Positions 17,234-26,907 are shown, numbered from the stretch's first letter. The stretch is DNA of 40,472 nt from Candidatus Omnitrophota bacterium (GCA_016867135.1 VGKH01000009.1:1-40472); one strand, 5' to 3'. Numbers and translations are program-made. Notes: generated by a model from the sequence alone, not told the origin.

Positions 17234-18507
17234 TGGTTATCTATCAATTTCCTTGCGTATTCTATTTCTTCCTCTTTAGTCTGGAGTTCTCCGTCTAGCT
17301 TTTTATAAAATATCTTATCTAGGATTTTCTTAAAACCGCTATCAAGGCTCACACCTAACTCAGCCAGGTAATCACCGTTTATACTTAATTTGACTTTATC
17401 ATAAATGTTTAAAAAGTCATCTATTCTTTTCTTTATAATCTTATTCTCGGATTTAGCCCTTAAAATCAGGATGGTCTCATAGCTTAAATGCTCCAACATT
17501 ACATAAACCTGGCTGGGCTGCAGATTATTTTTTCCCAAGAAATTAAAGAAATTCCGGTTTAAATTCTTAAAGGAATACAATCTGTCCCGTTGGTCTTTTT
17601 TAAGATTAAACCTTTCCGCAAGATATTTAATTTCGCTACGTTTAAGAGCGTCTGTTAAAGCCATAAAATAAAGAAACCAATTCTCCACCGGTTCATTATG
17701 CGGATACAGCTTTTCATAAGAAACTAATAATTTATCGATCGCGTCAAACAACCTTAAAGTATCTCTGTTTAACCTTAACTTAGGATGTATGAACCTGAGG
17801 TCGCAGACCCCGGCTATACGCATAAAGTATTTTTTTGGACTTTTCTCGTAAAGGATGAGGATTAATTCACGCCAAATCCGAGGCGGCTTTATAGTTTCAA
17901 AGGCGTGATGCTTCAATGCCTCTTTGATCAACTTCAGAGAATGATCCTCAATTCTGAATTTTAACCTCTGTTCGAATCTAATCGCCCTTAAGATTCTGGT
18001 CGGATCATCTATAAAACTCAAATCATGCAGAACCCTGATTACCTTTTTCTTTAAATCATTTAATCCGTCAGAAAAATCGATCAATTCTCCGAAATCTTCA
18101 GGATTTAAAGAAGCCGCCATAGCATTAATCGAGAAGTCTCTGCGCAAAAGATCGTCTTCTATGCTCCCCGGCGTAACCTTAGGAAGCGCGCCAGGATGTT
18201 CGTAGGTTTCTTTTCTTGCCGTGGCTATATCAATTTTTATTCCGTTCGGCATAAATAGGGCTGCCGTACAGAATTGTTCGTGATCTACCAATTTAGCCTT
18301 GAATTTATCAGCTAATATCTTAGCTAAGGCTATGCCGTCACCTTCAACGATAATATCAAAATCAAAATTCTCTCTTCCCAGATACAGATCGCGGATTACC
18401 CCGCCGACTACAAAGACTCTGCAATTATTCTCCTGCGCTATTTTGCCAATTTGGCTAAATAGCCTAAGAATATCTCGGGGCAGATTATTTAAATTCTTAA
18501 CTAACAT
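17230..18507 (-). CDS. tRNA nucleotidyltransferase / poly(A) polymerase family protein
   Basis: Class II nucleotidyltransferase (425 aa). The head domain shows VFVVGGVIRDLYLG (31-44) and the metal-binding FDFD with Asp49 and Asp51, then RKETYEHPGALPKV, LLRRDFSINAMA and DDPTRILRAIRFEQRL, the motifs of bacterial CCA-adding enzymes and poly(A) polymerases. The two activities cannot be separated by eye. The one tRNA in this window already encodes CCA, so an exclusive CCA-adding role is not required by what is seen here. No HD domain is apparent. Confidence 0.88.
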   Translation of the reverse strand: MLVKNLNNLPRDILRLFSQIGKIAQENNCRVFVVGGVIRDLYLGRENFDFDIIVEGDGIALAKILADKFKAKLVDHEQFCTAALFMPNGIKIDIATARKETYEHPGALPKVTPGSIEDDLLRRDFSINAMAASLNPEDFGELIDFSDGLNDLKKKVIRVLHDLSFIDDPTRILRAIRFEQRLKFRIEDHSLKLIKEALKHHAFETIKPPRIWRELILILYEKSPKKYFMRIAGVCDLRFIHPKLRLNRDTLRLFDAIDKLLVSYEKLYPHNEPVENWFLYFMALTDALKRSEIKYLAERFNLKKDQRDRLYSFKNLNRNFFNFLGKNNLQPSQVYVMLEHLSYETILILRAKSENKIIKKRIDDFLNIYDKVKLSINGDYLAELGVSLDSGFKKILDKIFYKKLDGELQTKEEEIEYARKLIDNQ

Positions 18508-18509
18508 AT

Positions 18510-19397
18510 TTATGGCCTGGGATGAAATTTTTGATGAATAGATTTCAATCTATCTTTATTTATATGGGTATAGACCTGGGTTGTGGAAATATCAGAGTGC
18601 CCCAGCATTTCCTGAACCGATCTTAAATCCGCGCCTCTCTCCAAAAGATGCGTGGCAAAAGAATGCCTTAAAGTATGCGGCTTAATTTCTTTTTTGATCT
18701 TAGCTTTAAGCGCGTATTGTTTTACCAGCTTCCAAATCGACTGGCGGGAAATTCTTTTTCCCATCCGGCTTAAGAATAAAAATTGGGGCGCTTCTTTTTT
18801 AGCTAGCTTTGGCCTGGTTTTATCTAAATACCTTCTAACCGCAAGAATCGCACTTTTGCCGATAGGAATAATTCTTTCCTTCTGGCCTTTTCCCAGGCAT
18901 CGGACAAAACCGATATCCAGATTCAGATCCGAAACTTTCAGATTTACTACTTCTGAAACACGCATTCCTGAAGCATACAATAATTCCAAGAGTGCTCTGT
19001 CTCTTATGCCCTGCCAATCACGCGGGTAGCTGGCTTCAATCATGGCTTCTACTTCATCGGTTGATAAAACATCCGGAATACGCTTCCATAATTTCGGAGA
19101 CTCAAGCAAGCTTGTAGGATCTTGCTTGGCATGCCCTTCCCTGACTAAGAAACGATGAAACATCTTTATAGCAACCAAATTCCTGCTTATAGAGTTCATA
19201 GAAAGATGCTTGTCTTTTAAAAAGAACAAAAAGGAACTGATTTGCTCCCTATCGATTTTAGTCGCATCAGAAAAACCCTTAGATTTCATATAAGAGATAT
19301 ATTTCTGCAAATCTCGTTTGTAAGATTCCAAGGTATTCTTGGCTAAGCCGCGCTCGATAGACAAATAATTAATGAAGTTTTCTAATAATTCTTGCAT
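18510..19397 (-). CDS. xerD: Tyrosine recombinase XerC/XerD
   Basis: Site-specific recombinase (295 aa) for chromosome dimer resolution at dif, working with FtsK. The N-terminal SAM-like domain (about 1-100) is followed by the catalytic domain with Arg146 (ASGMRVSEV), Lys170 (GKGQKER), His241-x-x-Arg244 (HTLRHSFATHLLERG), His267 (LGHSDISTTQVYTH) and the nucleophile Tyr276. XerD is favoured slightly over XerC by the LLERGADLRSVQEMLGHSDISTTQ style, but a single Xer protein may do both jobs here. It lies one base after the MBL gene. ftsK is 20 kb away in the same window. Confidence 0.9.
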   Translation of the reverse strand: MQELLENFINYLSIERGLAKNTLESYKRDLQKYISYMKSKGFSDATKIDREQISSFLFFLKDKHLSMNSISRNLVAIKMFHRFLVREGHAKQDPTSLLESPKLWKRIPDVLSTDEVEAMIEASYPRDWQGIRDRALLELLYASGMRVSEVVNLKVSDLNLDIGFVRCLGKGQKERIIPIGKSAILAVRRYLDKTRPKLAKKEAPQFLFLSRMGKRISRQSIWKLVKQYALKAKIKKEIKPHTLRHSFATHLLERGADLRSVQEMLGHSDISTTQVYTHINKDRLKSIHQKFHPRP

Positions 19398-19398
19398 A

Positions 19399-20001
19399 TT
19401 ATATAAATGGATTTGATTTTTTTTCTTCTCCTATGGAAGATGCCTGGCCATGGCCGGGAAAAATCTTTATCTTATCGGGCAAACTCATCAGTTTCTTCAA
19501 GGATTCGCGCATTTTCTCCTCGCTGGCGTAAGGAAAGTCAGTCCTTCCTATCCCACCATAAAATAATGTGTCCCCGGTAAAAACAATATCCCCTATTTTC
19601 AGGCAGATACCTCCCGGAGTATGCCCGGGCGTATGAATAACTTCAAGGCTTAATTTCCCCAAAGTTATCTTGTCTTTATCATTCAAAGTCTTTATTTTAG
19701 AATCCAGAGCTACCGGAGAACCTAAAAATGCCGACATGTTTCTTTTGGAATCCAGAAGACAATTAGCATCATCTTTATGAATATAAACCGGCAAGCGAAA
19801 TTTATCATTTGCCCCTATGTGATCTATGTGGCCGTGGGTATTGATGACGATCTTGGGAATCAATTCGTACTTATCGATGGCTTTTTTTATCTTATTATAG
19901 TCTCCCCCCGGATCAATAATTATCGCCTCCGAGCCTTCTTTTTCGGCTAAAATATAGCAATTTGCCTGATAGGGCCCGACAACTACAGTCTCAAGTATCA
20001 T
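19399..20001 (-). CDS. Metallo-beta-lactamase-fold hydrolase (glyoxalase II-like)
   Basis: A 200-residue MBL-fold protein with the binuclear metal motif THGHIDH (55-61: His56, His58, Asp60, His61), then HTPGHTPGG and GDTLFYGGIGRTDFP and a terminal FPGHGQ. This is the small hydroxyacylglutathione-hydrolase-like group (YcbL type) common in bacteria without a full glyoxalase system. The true substrate cannot be told. It starts within the stop of the lipoprotein gene (ATGA). Confidence 0.88.
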   Translation of the reverse strand: MILETVVVGPYQANCYILAEKEGSEAIIIDPGGDYNKIKKAIDKYELIPKIVINTHGHIDHIGANDKFRLPVYIHKDDANCLLDSKRNMSAFLGSPVALDSKIKTLNDKDKITLGKLSLEVIHTPGHTPGGICLKIGDIVFTGDTLFYGGIGRTDFPYASEEKMRESLKKLMSLPDKIKIFPGHGQASSIGEEKKSNPFI

Positions 20002-20504
20002 CTTATTGATTCTTTAATTTTATTATAGTTAAATTTTGTTCTTATCGTTTTTTCTACCCTAGCTAGGTTGCTTTTTAACTGTGGCAGAATGGAATTCTTA
20101 AGCCTTGAGTTCATTAATTGCTCTTTATTCTTAGAAATATCGCTTATGCACACATCTAATTCTTGCTGTTTTTCCTCTTTGAGCAGATTACGCATCTCGC
20201 TTAGATTCTTGAGGACCTCATTAAAACATTGCAGCTGCTTTTTATAGCTGCCTTCATCCTTTAATGAATCTAATAAATCTGAATACCAAGCCTTACAAAG
20301 AGTGTAAGAATTTTTATAAAGCTCGGCATTATCATGGACCACTTCCGGGTATTCCTGTGGCTCTAGGATCACCTGCCCGACAGTATCTTCTTCCGCTTGT
20401 TTCTTTCTAACAAACTTTTTCCTGAAAGCCTCGCATCCTTCGCAAGAAAGAAAAGTCAAAATAATCGAAACCAGAATTAGCCTTCTTAAGAATAATTTAT
20501 CCAA
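19998..20504 (-). CDS. Small putative lipoprotein, unknown function
   Basis: Not recognised. I place the start at TTG 20504, because AAAGGAGG stands five bases before it; the longer frame opens at a GTG lying inside the neighbouring repeat element. This gives 168 residues: basic N terminus, hydrophobic segment LILVSIILTFLSC with two cysteines in CEGC that could serve as a weak lipobox, then a Lys/Glu-rich alpha-helical domain with three further cysteines (CKAWYSDL, QCFNEV, DVCISD). It probably sits at a membrane. It is co-transcribed with the MBL gene. Confidence 0.6.
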   Translation of the reverse strand: MDKLFLRRLILVSIILTFLSCEGCEAFRKKFVRKKQAEEDTVGQVILEPQEYPEVVHDNAELYKNSYTLCKAWYSDLLDSLKDEGSYKKQLQCFNEVLKNLSEMRNLLKEEKQQELDVCISDISKNKEQLMNSRLKNSILPQLKSNLARVEKTIRTKFNYNKIKESIR

Positions 20505-20515
20505 ACTAACCTCCT

Positions 20516-20656
20516 TTAATGAGCCCACGACTTATGTCGTTTGGGCGAATTAAACCCTTGACATTTTGTCTAAGGTTTAATTCATTCGCAAAATGTCAAG
20601 GGTCAAATTCAGACAGAGACTTATGTTCACTTCGTTCCATAAGTCTCGTCTTCATT
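20516..20656. repeat. Three-hairpin intergenic element, copy A
   Basis: Fills the gap between ligA and the lipoprotein gene. Hairpin 1 is 20524-20546 (GCCC/GGGC closing CGAC/GTCG). Hairpin 2 has a perfect 13 bp stem, CCCTTGACATTTT 20555-20567 with its complement 20590-20602. Hairpin 3 has a perfect 10 bp stem, 20616-20625 with 20638-20647, closed by AGAC/GTCT with a bulged A. The ends are TTAATGAG and TTCATT. A 9-bp direct repeat, TAACCTCCT, flanks it at 20507-20515 and 20657-20665. An alternative stem GAATTAAACC/GGTTTAATTC (20547-20556 with 20574-20583) competes with hairpin 2. Confidence 0.85.
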
Positions 20657-20663
20657 TAACCTC

Positions 20664-22673
<2,010 letters not shown>

Positions 22674-23399
22674 CTACATCCCAGTAGATAATCTCTCTGC
22701 CAAAAAAGGAGGCAGTCCCGCTTTGATAATCTTGGCTTGAGTCTTGTCTATGCTGTAATCTACTCTTTTTAAATACACCTCTTTCCTATCGGTATCAAAA
22801 ATGCAAAAAGAAGCACGATTATCTCGGTCTCTTGGCTGTCCGACACTACCAACATTGACGATATATTTTTTGTTAGGATCAATCTTAATTTGTGTTTGAA
22901 CCGAATAAGAAATTTCACCCTTCGCTTCAATAAAAATACCCGCAATATGAGAATGACCGATAAAACAGATATTCTTCTTCATCAACTTAAAATCAACCTG
23001 AGCCAGTTCCACATCCATCAGATAATTAAACTCTTCCGGCTTGTTAAGCGTTCCGTGAACTAAGATTAAATCGGAATTCTCATAAACCAGTTTCAATGAT
23101 TTCAAGAAATCCTTTTCTTCATCCGATAATTTAGCTCTGGTCCAAAGGATTGCCTGCTCGGCTACGGGGTTAAAATATGTTATGTCAGTCATTCCAACTG
23201 CTGCCCAATCATGATTTCCGGCAACTGTCAAAGCCTGAAGCTGCCTTGTTTTATCAATGCATTCATTTGGATCCGCGCCATAGCCGACGATATCGCCGGC
23301 ACAAAGATACTTATCTATCTTTTCATTCTTATAAGCGTTGATGACCTCCTGGAAAGCCTCTAGATTGCCGTGTATATCTGAAAAAATCCCGTATCTCAT
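22674..23399 (-). CDS. Metallophosphoesterase (calcineurin-like, YfcE type)
   Basis: A 241-residue phosphoesterase with the binuclear metal motifs SDIHGNLEA (7-15, Asp-x-His), AGDIVGYG (Gly-Asp), AGNHDWAA (Gly-Asn-His-Asp), VHGT and GHSHIAG, and INVGSVGQPRD close to the end. It belongs to the group of small bacterial phosphodiesterases and diadenosine-tetraphosphatase-like proteins; the substrate is not predictable. It overlaps the acylphosphatase stop by one base and precedes ligA by three bases. Confidence 0.88.
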   Translation of the reverse strand: MRYGIFSDIHGNLEAFQEVINAYKNEKIDKYLCAGDIVGYGADPNECIDKTRQLQALTVAGNHDWAAVGMTDITYFNPVAEQAILWTRAKLSDEEKDFLKSLKLVYENSDLILVHGTLNKPEEFNYLMDVELAQVDFKLMKKNICFIGHSHIAGIFIEAKGEISYSVQTQIKIDPNKKYIVNVGSVGQPRDRDNRASFCIFDTDRKEVYLKRVDYSIDKTQAKIIKAGLPPFLAERLSTGM

Positions 23400-23668
23400 T
23401 AGAATTTAATCCCGAATCCTTTAAATTCTCCCGTAGCCTCTAGCCAATGTGTCTCGGAATCTTTGATATAATTAGCAAAATATGCATTAATTTCTTTTAG
23501 GAATTTCTCTAGATTTTCCTGTTTGCCTTCGGCGAGTATCTCAACTCTTCCATCATGCATATTCTTTACCCAACCGGTAATTTCTAATTTTGAAGCCAGG
23601 TTTTCTGCGGTAAACCTAAAGCCTACGCCCTGGACTCTTCCTGAATAAAAGACATGGACTCTTTTCAT
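23399..23668 (-). CDS. acyP: Acylphosphatase
   Basis: An 89-residue ferredoxin-fold enzyme hydrolysing acyl phosphates. The phosphate-binding loop GRVQGVGFRF (10-19) supplies catalytic Arg18, and GWVKNMHDGRVEI (32-44) supplies catalytic Asn36. Length and both motifs are standard. Co-transcribed with the phosphoesterase (TAATG junction). Confidence 0.94.
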   Translation of the reverse strand: MKRVHVFYSGRVQGVGFRFTAENLASKLEITGWVKNMHDGRVEILAEGKQENLEKFLKEINAYFANYIKDSETHWLEATGEFKGFGIKF

Positions 23669-23706
23669 AATAATGAGGATAATTTTGAATACTCTACTGT
23701 ATATTT

Positions 23707-23976
23707 TTAATCAGTAATACCCAAATCTTTGTAAGTATTTCTGAGTTGCTTCTTCAAAAAACGTCTACCAGCGCCACTCTTTAAGAATTTTTCCCTACCC
23801 TTTGCATCCTTCTCACTTATGTACCCTTCACGATAAATCTCTAAGAGTGGCCGCCTATCTTTAGTTGAAATTACTTCTCCATTATTATGCTTCTTAATTC
23901 TTCCTTCGATATTGGTCGTATAACCAATATAAAAACCTTTATCTTTTTGGCTGTAAAGCTGATATACGTAAAACAT
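23707..23976 (-). CDS. Stand-alone GIY-YIG domain nuclease
   Basis: An 89-residue protein consisting of one GIY-YIG domain. YVYQLYS (3-9) and FYIGYT (15-20) are the two tyrosine-containing strands; Arg26 (EGRIKKHN), Glu46 and the later KGREKFLKSGAGRRFLKKQL complete the pattern of small UPF0213/URI-like proteins. The role is unknown. Such proteins occur in many copies in some candidate-phylum genomes and may be mobile or repair-related. It sits between a nested palindrome next to tRNA-Pro and the acylphosphatase. No clear Shine-Dalgarno. Confidence 0.85.
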   Translation of the reverse strand: MFYVYQLYSQKDKGFYIGYTTNIEGRIKKHNNGEVISTKDRRPLLEIYREGYISEKDAKGREKFLKSGAGRRFLKKQLRNTYKDLGITD

Positions 23977-23989
23977 ACTAAAGCTTTCT

Positions 23990-24096
23990 GTCCCGTAAAA
24001 TTCCGCTTCGCGGAATCACGGGACTCACGTAAAAACTCAATAAACATCCAATGGTGAAACCACGTGAACTTGACCGAAGGTCAAGTTTTTACGTGG
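23990..24096. repeat. Nested palindromes between GIY-YIG gene and tRNA-Pro
   Basis: Three inverted repeats. GTCCCGT (23990-23996)/ACGGGAC (24018-24024) closes ATTCCGC (24000-24006)/GCGGAAT (24010-24016) with a TTC loop. A perfect 12 bp pair, CACGTAAAAACT (24026-24037)/AGTTTTTACGTG (24084-24095), spans an inner perfect 9 bp hairpin AACTTGACC (24067-24075)/GGTCAAGTT (24079-24087). A competing CCACGT/ACGTGG pair (24060-24065, 24091-24096) includes the bases encoding the tRNA 3' CCA. No U-run follows, so it is not a standard terminator. Confidence 0.75.
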
Positions 24097-24172
24097 TCGG
24101 GGAGGTGGGACTTGAACCCACGACCTCTTGGTCCCGAACCAAGCGCTCTAAGCCAAACTGAGCCACTCCCCG
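24094..24172 (-). tRNA. tRNA-Pro (anticodon CGG)
   Basis: Complete cloverleaf on the minus strand: acceptor CGGGGAG/CTCCCCG, D stem GCTC/GAGC, anticodon stem CTTGG/CCAAG around the loop TTCGGGA, so anticodon CGG reading CCG, short variable loop, T stem GTGGG/CCCAC around TTCAAGT. The discriminator A and the 3' CCA are encoded. A C1-G72 pair is usual for bacterial tRNA-Pro. Confidence 0.95.
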
Positions 24173-24189
24173 AAGAATATTAATAAAAT

Positions 24190-24218
24190 AGTTTATCATC
24201 TTGGAAGGAATTAGTCAA
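24190..24218 (-). promoter_or_regulatory. tRNA-Pro promoter
   Basis: Minus-strand TTGACT (24218-24213), 17-base spacer, TAAACT (24195-24190). The predicted start lies about ten bases before the mature tRNA 5' end. The rest of the 24173-24291 gap shows nothing else. Confidence 0.55.
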
Positions 24219-24291
24219 TCTATTCGTAACTGAGAAAACCGAATATCTGGCGGGAAAATTAACTTATTTTATATTTAAAACCTATTGAAAT

Positions 24292-24729
24292 CTAACCCTT
24301 TACGCTAAAAGCTAATTCTGCTGTGGTCACTAGATTGTCTTCAACATACGCCTCACCCGACAAAATACCGACATTGGAAAGCATTTTTATTGGCTTTATT
24401 TCTAATCTCAGCTGGTCACCGGGGATAACCGGTTTCATGAATTTCGCCTGTATCTTGCCCAGATAATAAATCAGGTTCTTGTCATCTTTGGTCCTCTTGC
24501 TTAAATAGAAAAATACTGCTCCAGCCTGCGCTAATGCCTCAACTATCAAAACTCCCGGCATAACTTTTTCTTGGGGAAAATGGCCCACAAAAAATTGCTC
24601 ATTTGCCGAAACATTTTTAACCGCAATAAGCTTTTCATTGGGAACGCAATCAATAACCTTGTCAACCAATAAAAACGGGTAACGATGAGGAAGAATCTCT
24701 TTTATCTCTTCGACTCCCATATATTTCAT
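24292..24729 (-). CDS. fabZ: 3-hydroxyacyl-[acyl-carrier-protein] dehydratase FabZ
   Basis: Hot-dog-fold dehydratase (145 aa) of type II fatty acid synthesis. LPHRYPFLLVDKV (13-25), the catalytic His50 in GHFPQEKVMPGVL (49-61) and Glu64 in IVEALAQ are present. The ATG follows AGGAGA by six bases. It comes after fabG, with repeat copy B lying between them. It could serve bulk fatty acid synthesis or a dedicated polyketide-like pathway with the degenerate ketosynthase upstream. Confidence 0.95.
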   Translation of the reverse strand: MKYMGVEEIKEILPHRYPFLLVDKVIDCVPNEKLIAVKNVSANEQFFVGHFPQEKVMPGVLIVEALAQAGAVFFYLSKRTKDDKNLIYYLGKIQAKFMKPVIPGDQLRLEIKPIKMLSNVGILSGEAYVEDNLVTTAELAFSVKG

Positions 24730-24745
24730 TTCTATTCTCCTTTTT

Positions 24746-24921
24746 TAATGAGCAGACAATTTACGGAGTCGTAAGACGACGTAAATTGTAGCCCCGATTT
24801 ATCGGGGCGTCTGCGAATTAAACCCTTGACATTTTACTTTAGAGCAAGCAGCGGCAAAATGTCAAGGGTCAAATTCAGACAGCAATTTACGTCTCATTGT
24901 TCCGTAAATTGCGTCTTCATT
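24746..24921. repeat. Three-hairpin intergenic element, copy B
   Basis: Lies between fabG and fabZ. Hairpin 1 is a branched structure: GCAGAC/GTCTGC (24752-24757, 24809-24814) encloses CAATTTACG/CGTAAATTG (24757-24765, 24780-24788) and GCCCCGAT/ATCGGGGC (24791-24798, 24801-24808). Hairpin 2 has the same 13 bp stem as copy A (24823-24835 with 24856-24868) but a different 20-base loop. Hairpin 3 is GCAATTTACG/CGTAAATTGC (24882-24891, 24903-24912), again with AGAC-A before and GTCTTCATTT after. Two blocks, of 23 and 27 bases, are identical to copy A. Confidence 0.9.
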
Positions 24922-24925
24922 TGAT

Positions 24926-25672
24926 TTATCTCATTGCCATACCGCCATCAACAGTGATCACCTGTCCGGTGATATACTGCGCGGCATCACTTAAAAGAAA
25001 CAAAACTACCCTTGCAACATCTGCAGGTTTTCCGAATCTGCCTAAAGGAATAAATTTCTTTAAATGATCCTTCTGTTCTTCTTTTAAAGTATTTAACATA
25101 TCAGTCTGGATGTAACCAGGAGCCACTGCATTAACTCTAATATTATATTCTGCCACCTCTTTAGCTAAAGCTTTAGTAAAACCGATTATTCCAGCTTTTG
25201 AAGCCGAGTAATTCGTCTGCCGCGCCTGACCGGTGATGCCGCTTACAGAAGAAATATTTACAATCTGACCGCTCTTTTGTTTAAGGAATGTAACGATGCA
25301 GGAGCGGGTTATATTAAATGCGCCGTTTAAATCGGTATCTATAACTTTTCTCCAATCCTGCTCTTCCATCATCATAAGAGCTTTATCAATAATAATCCCG
25401 GCATTGTTAATAAGGATGTCTAATCTACCGAAAGTATTCTTTGTCTTCTCCACAAACTCTTTTACTTTTGCGAAATCACTGATATCGACCTGCTCGGCCA
25501 GGGCTTTTCTACCCAAAGAATTAATCTCTTTAACCAAGATCTTGGCCTGTTCGGAATTCTTTAAATAATTAAATGAAATGTCTGCGCCCTCTTTAGCTAG
25601 CTCCAAAGCAATCTCTCGACCAATACCCCTGGAGCCACCGGTTATTATCGCTACCTTTCCTTTTAGAATCAT
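24926..25672 (-). CDS. fabG: 3-oxoacyl-[acyl-carrier-protein] reductase FabG
   Basis: NADPH-dependent short-chain dehydrogenase (248 aa from the chosen start). Cofactor loop TGGSRGIG (11-18), NNAG (89-92), catalytic Ser142, Tyr155 and Lys159 (YSASK), then NAVAPGYIQTDM and a C-terminal ITGQVITVDGGMAM. I choose ATG 25672, which overlaps the upstream stop as ATGA and has AAGAGGT upstream; the longer frame starting nine codons earlier adds residues that do not belong to the fold. Confidence 0.93.
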   Translation of the reverse strand: MILKGKVAIITGGSRGIGREIALELAKEGADISFNYLKNSEQAKILVKEINSLGRKALAEQVDISDFAKVKEFVEKTKNTFGRLDILINNAGIIIDKALMMMEEQDWRKVIDTDLNGAFNITRSCIVTFLKQKSGQIVNISSVSGITGQARQTNYSASKAGIIGFTKALAKEVAEYNIRVNAVAPGYIQTDMLNTLKEEQKDHLKKFIPLGRFGKPADVARVVLFLLSDAAQYITGQVITVDGGMAMR

Positions 25673-26907
25673 TTCTCGTACCTCTTTATTATCAAGCAAC
25701 TATTGTTGCCGCTCGGCCCGAAAGAATTTATTAAAACGTTCCTGACTTCTTTCTGGCGCGCCTGGTTTGGGACATAATCTAAATCGCATTCCGGGTCTTT
25801 CTCTTGATAGTTTACCGTCGGCGGAATAAAACCTTCTTTTATCGCACCCACCGCTGCGGCCACTTGAAACGCAGCAGAGACGCTAAAGCATTCTCCTGTC
25901 ATGGATTTTATAGCGCTCACCGGGATTTTCTTGGCCTGGTTACCAAACACTTCTTTAATCGCATCTGTCTCAATTTTATCGGCCTTTACAGTTGAGTTAG
26001 CATTGGCACAGATATAATCTATATCTGACGGCTTTAGCCTTGCTTCCTCTAATGAAGAATGCATTGCCTTTTTTATCCCATCGCCTCTGGGATTATATTT
26101 ATTTATCCTGTAGGGATCAAAACAGATTGAGAAATTTACAATTTCGGCCAAAATATTTGCGCCCCGCGATAAAGCATGCTCTAAATCCTCTAATACTAGA
26201 AAAGCCGCCCCTTCCCCAAAAATGATCCCGTCTCTTCTTTTATCAAATGGGCAGGAAATCGGCTGATTGCCGTTTTTAGATCCAGACATAAATTCCAATT
26301 TATAAAATCCTAGGAAAGTCTGGATACACATCTCCTCAACTCCGCCGGCTAAAACAACTTTAGCCCTGCCAAAATTCAAGAAATCAATTGCATAACCGAT
26401 AGCATCAAGGCTAGCGGTAAAACCCGTCGAGATCGTCGTAGTAAAACCTTTGATATTAAATTTTATGGAGACCTGGCTACCGGGAGAATTAATGACGGTG
26501 TTGGGAAATTCTGCGGGATTTACAGAACGAGGGCCTTCTCGAAGCGCCATTTTATCAAATTCGCTGATACTGTAGACACTTCCCAGAGTTGTGCCAACTA
26601 CTACTCCTATATTATTGGTATTTTCTTCGGTTATGGCAAGGGCTGCATCATCAATGGCAAGTTTTCCGGCAGAACAGAGAAGCTTGGTGCTTCTATCTAA
26701 CGAACGCAATCCCTTTTGGCCTAAAAATACTTTGGGATCAAAATCGCTGATTTCACCGGCAATCTTTACTTTAAGATTAGAGACATCAAAAAGGCTGACT
26801 TCTTTAAATCCAGTCTTGCCCTGTCGCAATGACTGCCAGTATTGTTCTCGGCCGATACCGTTTGATGCGAGAACCCCAACTCCTGTAATGACAATGCGTT
26901 TATCCAT
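25669..26907 (-). CDS. FabF-like ketosynthase fold lacking the catalytic triad (chain-length-factor-like)
   Basis: A 412-residue thiolase-fold protein aligned along its length with FabF/KS-II (ITGVGVLASNGIG, GTTLGS, LAGGVEEM, PFDKRRDGIIFGEGAAFLVLE, INSFGPSG). The active site is gone. The nucleophile position in TGFTASLDAIGYA is Phe163 instead of Cys; the first His (AHGTST in FabF) is Asn302 in CANANST; the second His (SMTGHS) is Glu339 in SMTGEC. Lys334 remains. The gating NSFGFGG is NSFGPSG. This matches the logic of chain-length factors, which pair with an active KS. No active KS or ACP is in this window. Co-transcribed with fabG, and 42 bp after ribE. Confidence 0.85.
   Translation of the reverse strand: MDKRIVITGVGVLASNGIGREQYWQSLRQGKTGFKEVSLFDVSNLKVKIAGEISDFDPKVFLGQKGLRSLDRSTKLLCSAGKLAIDDAALAITEENTNNIGVVVGTTLGSVYSISEFDKMALREGPRSVNPAEFPNTVINSPGSQVSIKFNIKGFTTTISTGFTASLDAIGYAIDFLNFGRAKVVLAGGVEEMCIQTFLGFYKLEFMSGSKNGNQPISCPFDKRRDGIIFGEGAAFLVLEDLEHALSRGANILAEIVNFSICFDPYRINKYNPRGDGIKKAMHSSLEEARLKPSDIDYICANANSTVKADKIETDAIKEVFGNQAKKIPVSAIKSMTGECFSVSAAFQVAAAVGAIKEGFIPPTVNYQEKDPECDLDYVPNQARQKEVRNVLINSFGPSGNNSCLIIKRYEK

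Noticed and set aside
18510-19397. Phage or integron integrase
   Set aside because: Motifs and length are those of housekeeping XerC/D, and no mobile-element genes surround it.
20505-20528. Longer N terminus for the lipoprotein (GTG at 20528)
   Set aside because: It lies inside repeat A, and AAAGGAGG stands right before TTG 20504.
23990-24095. Standard terminator for tRNA-Pro
   Set aside because: Stable stems exist but no T-run follows them on the minus strand.
25669-26907. Active FabF
   Set aside because: Cys, His and His positions are Phe, Asn and Glu in the aligned motifs, so a condensing activity is not supported.
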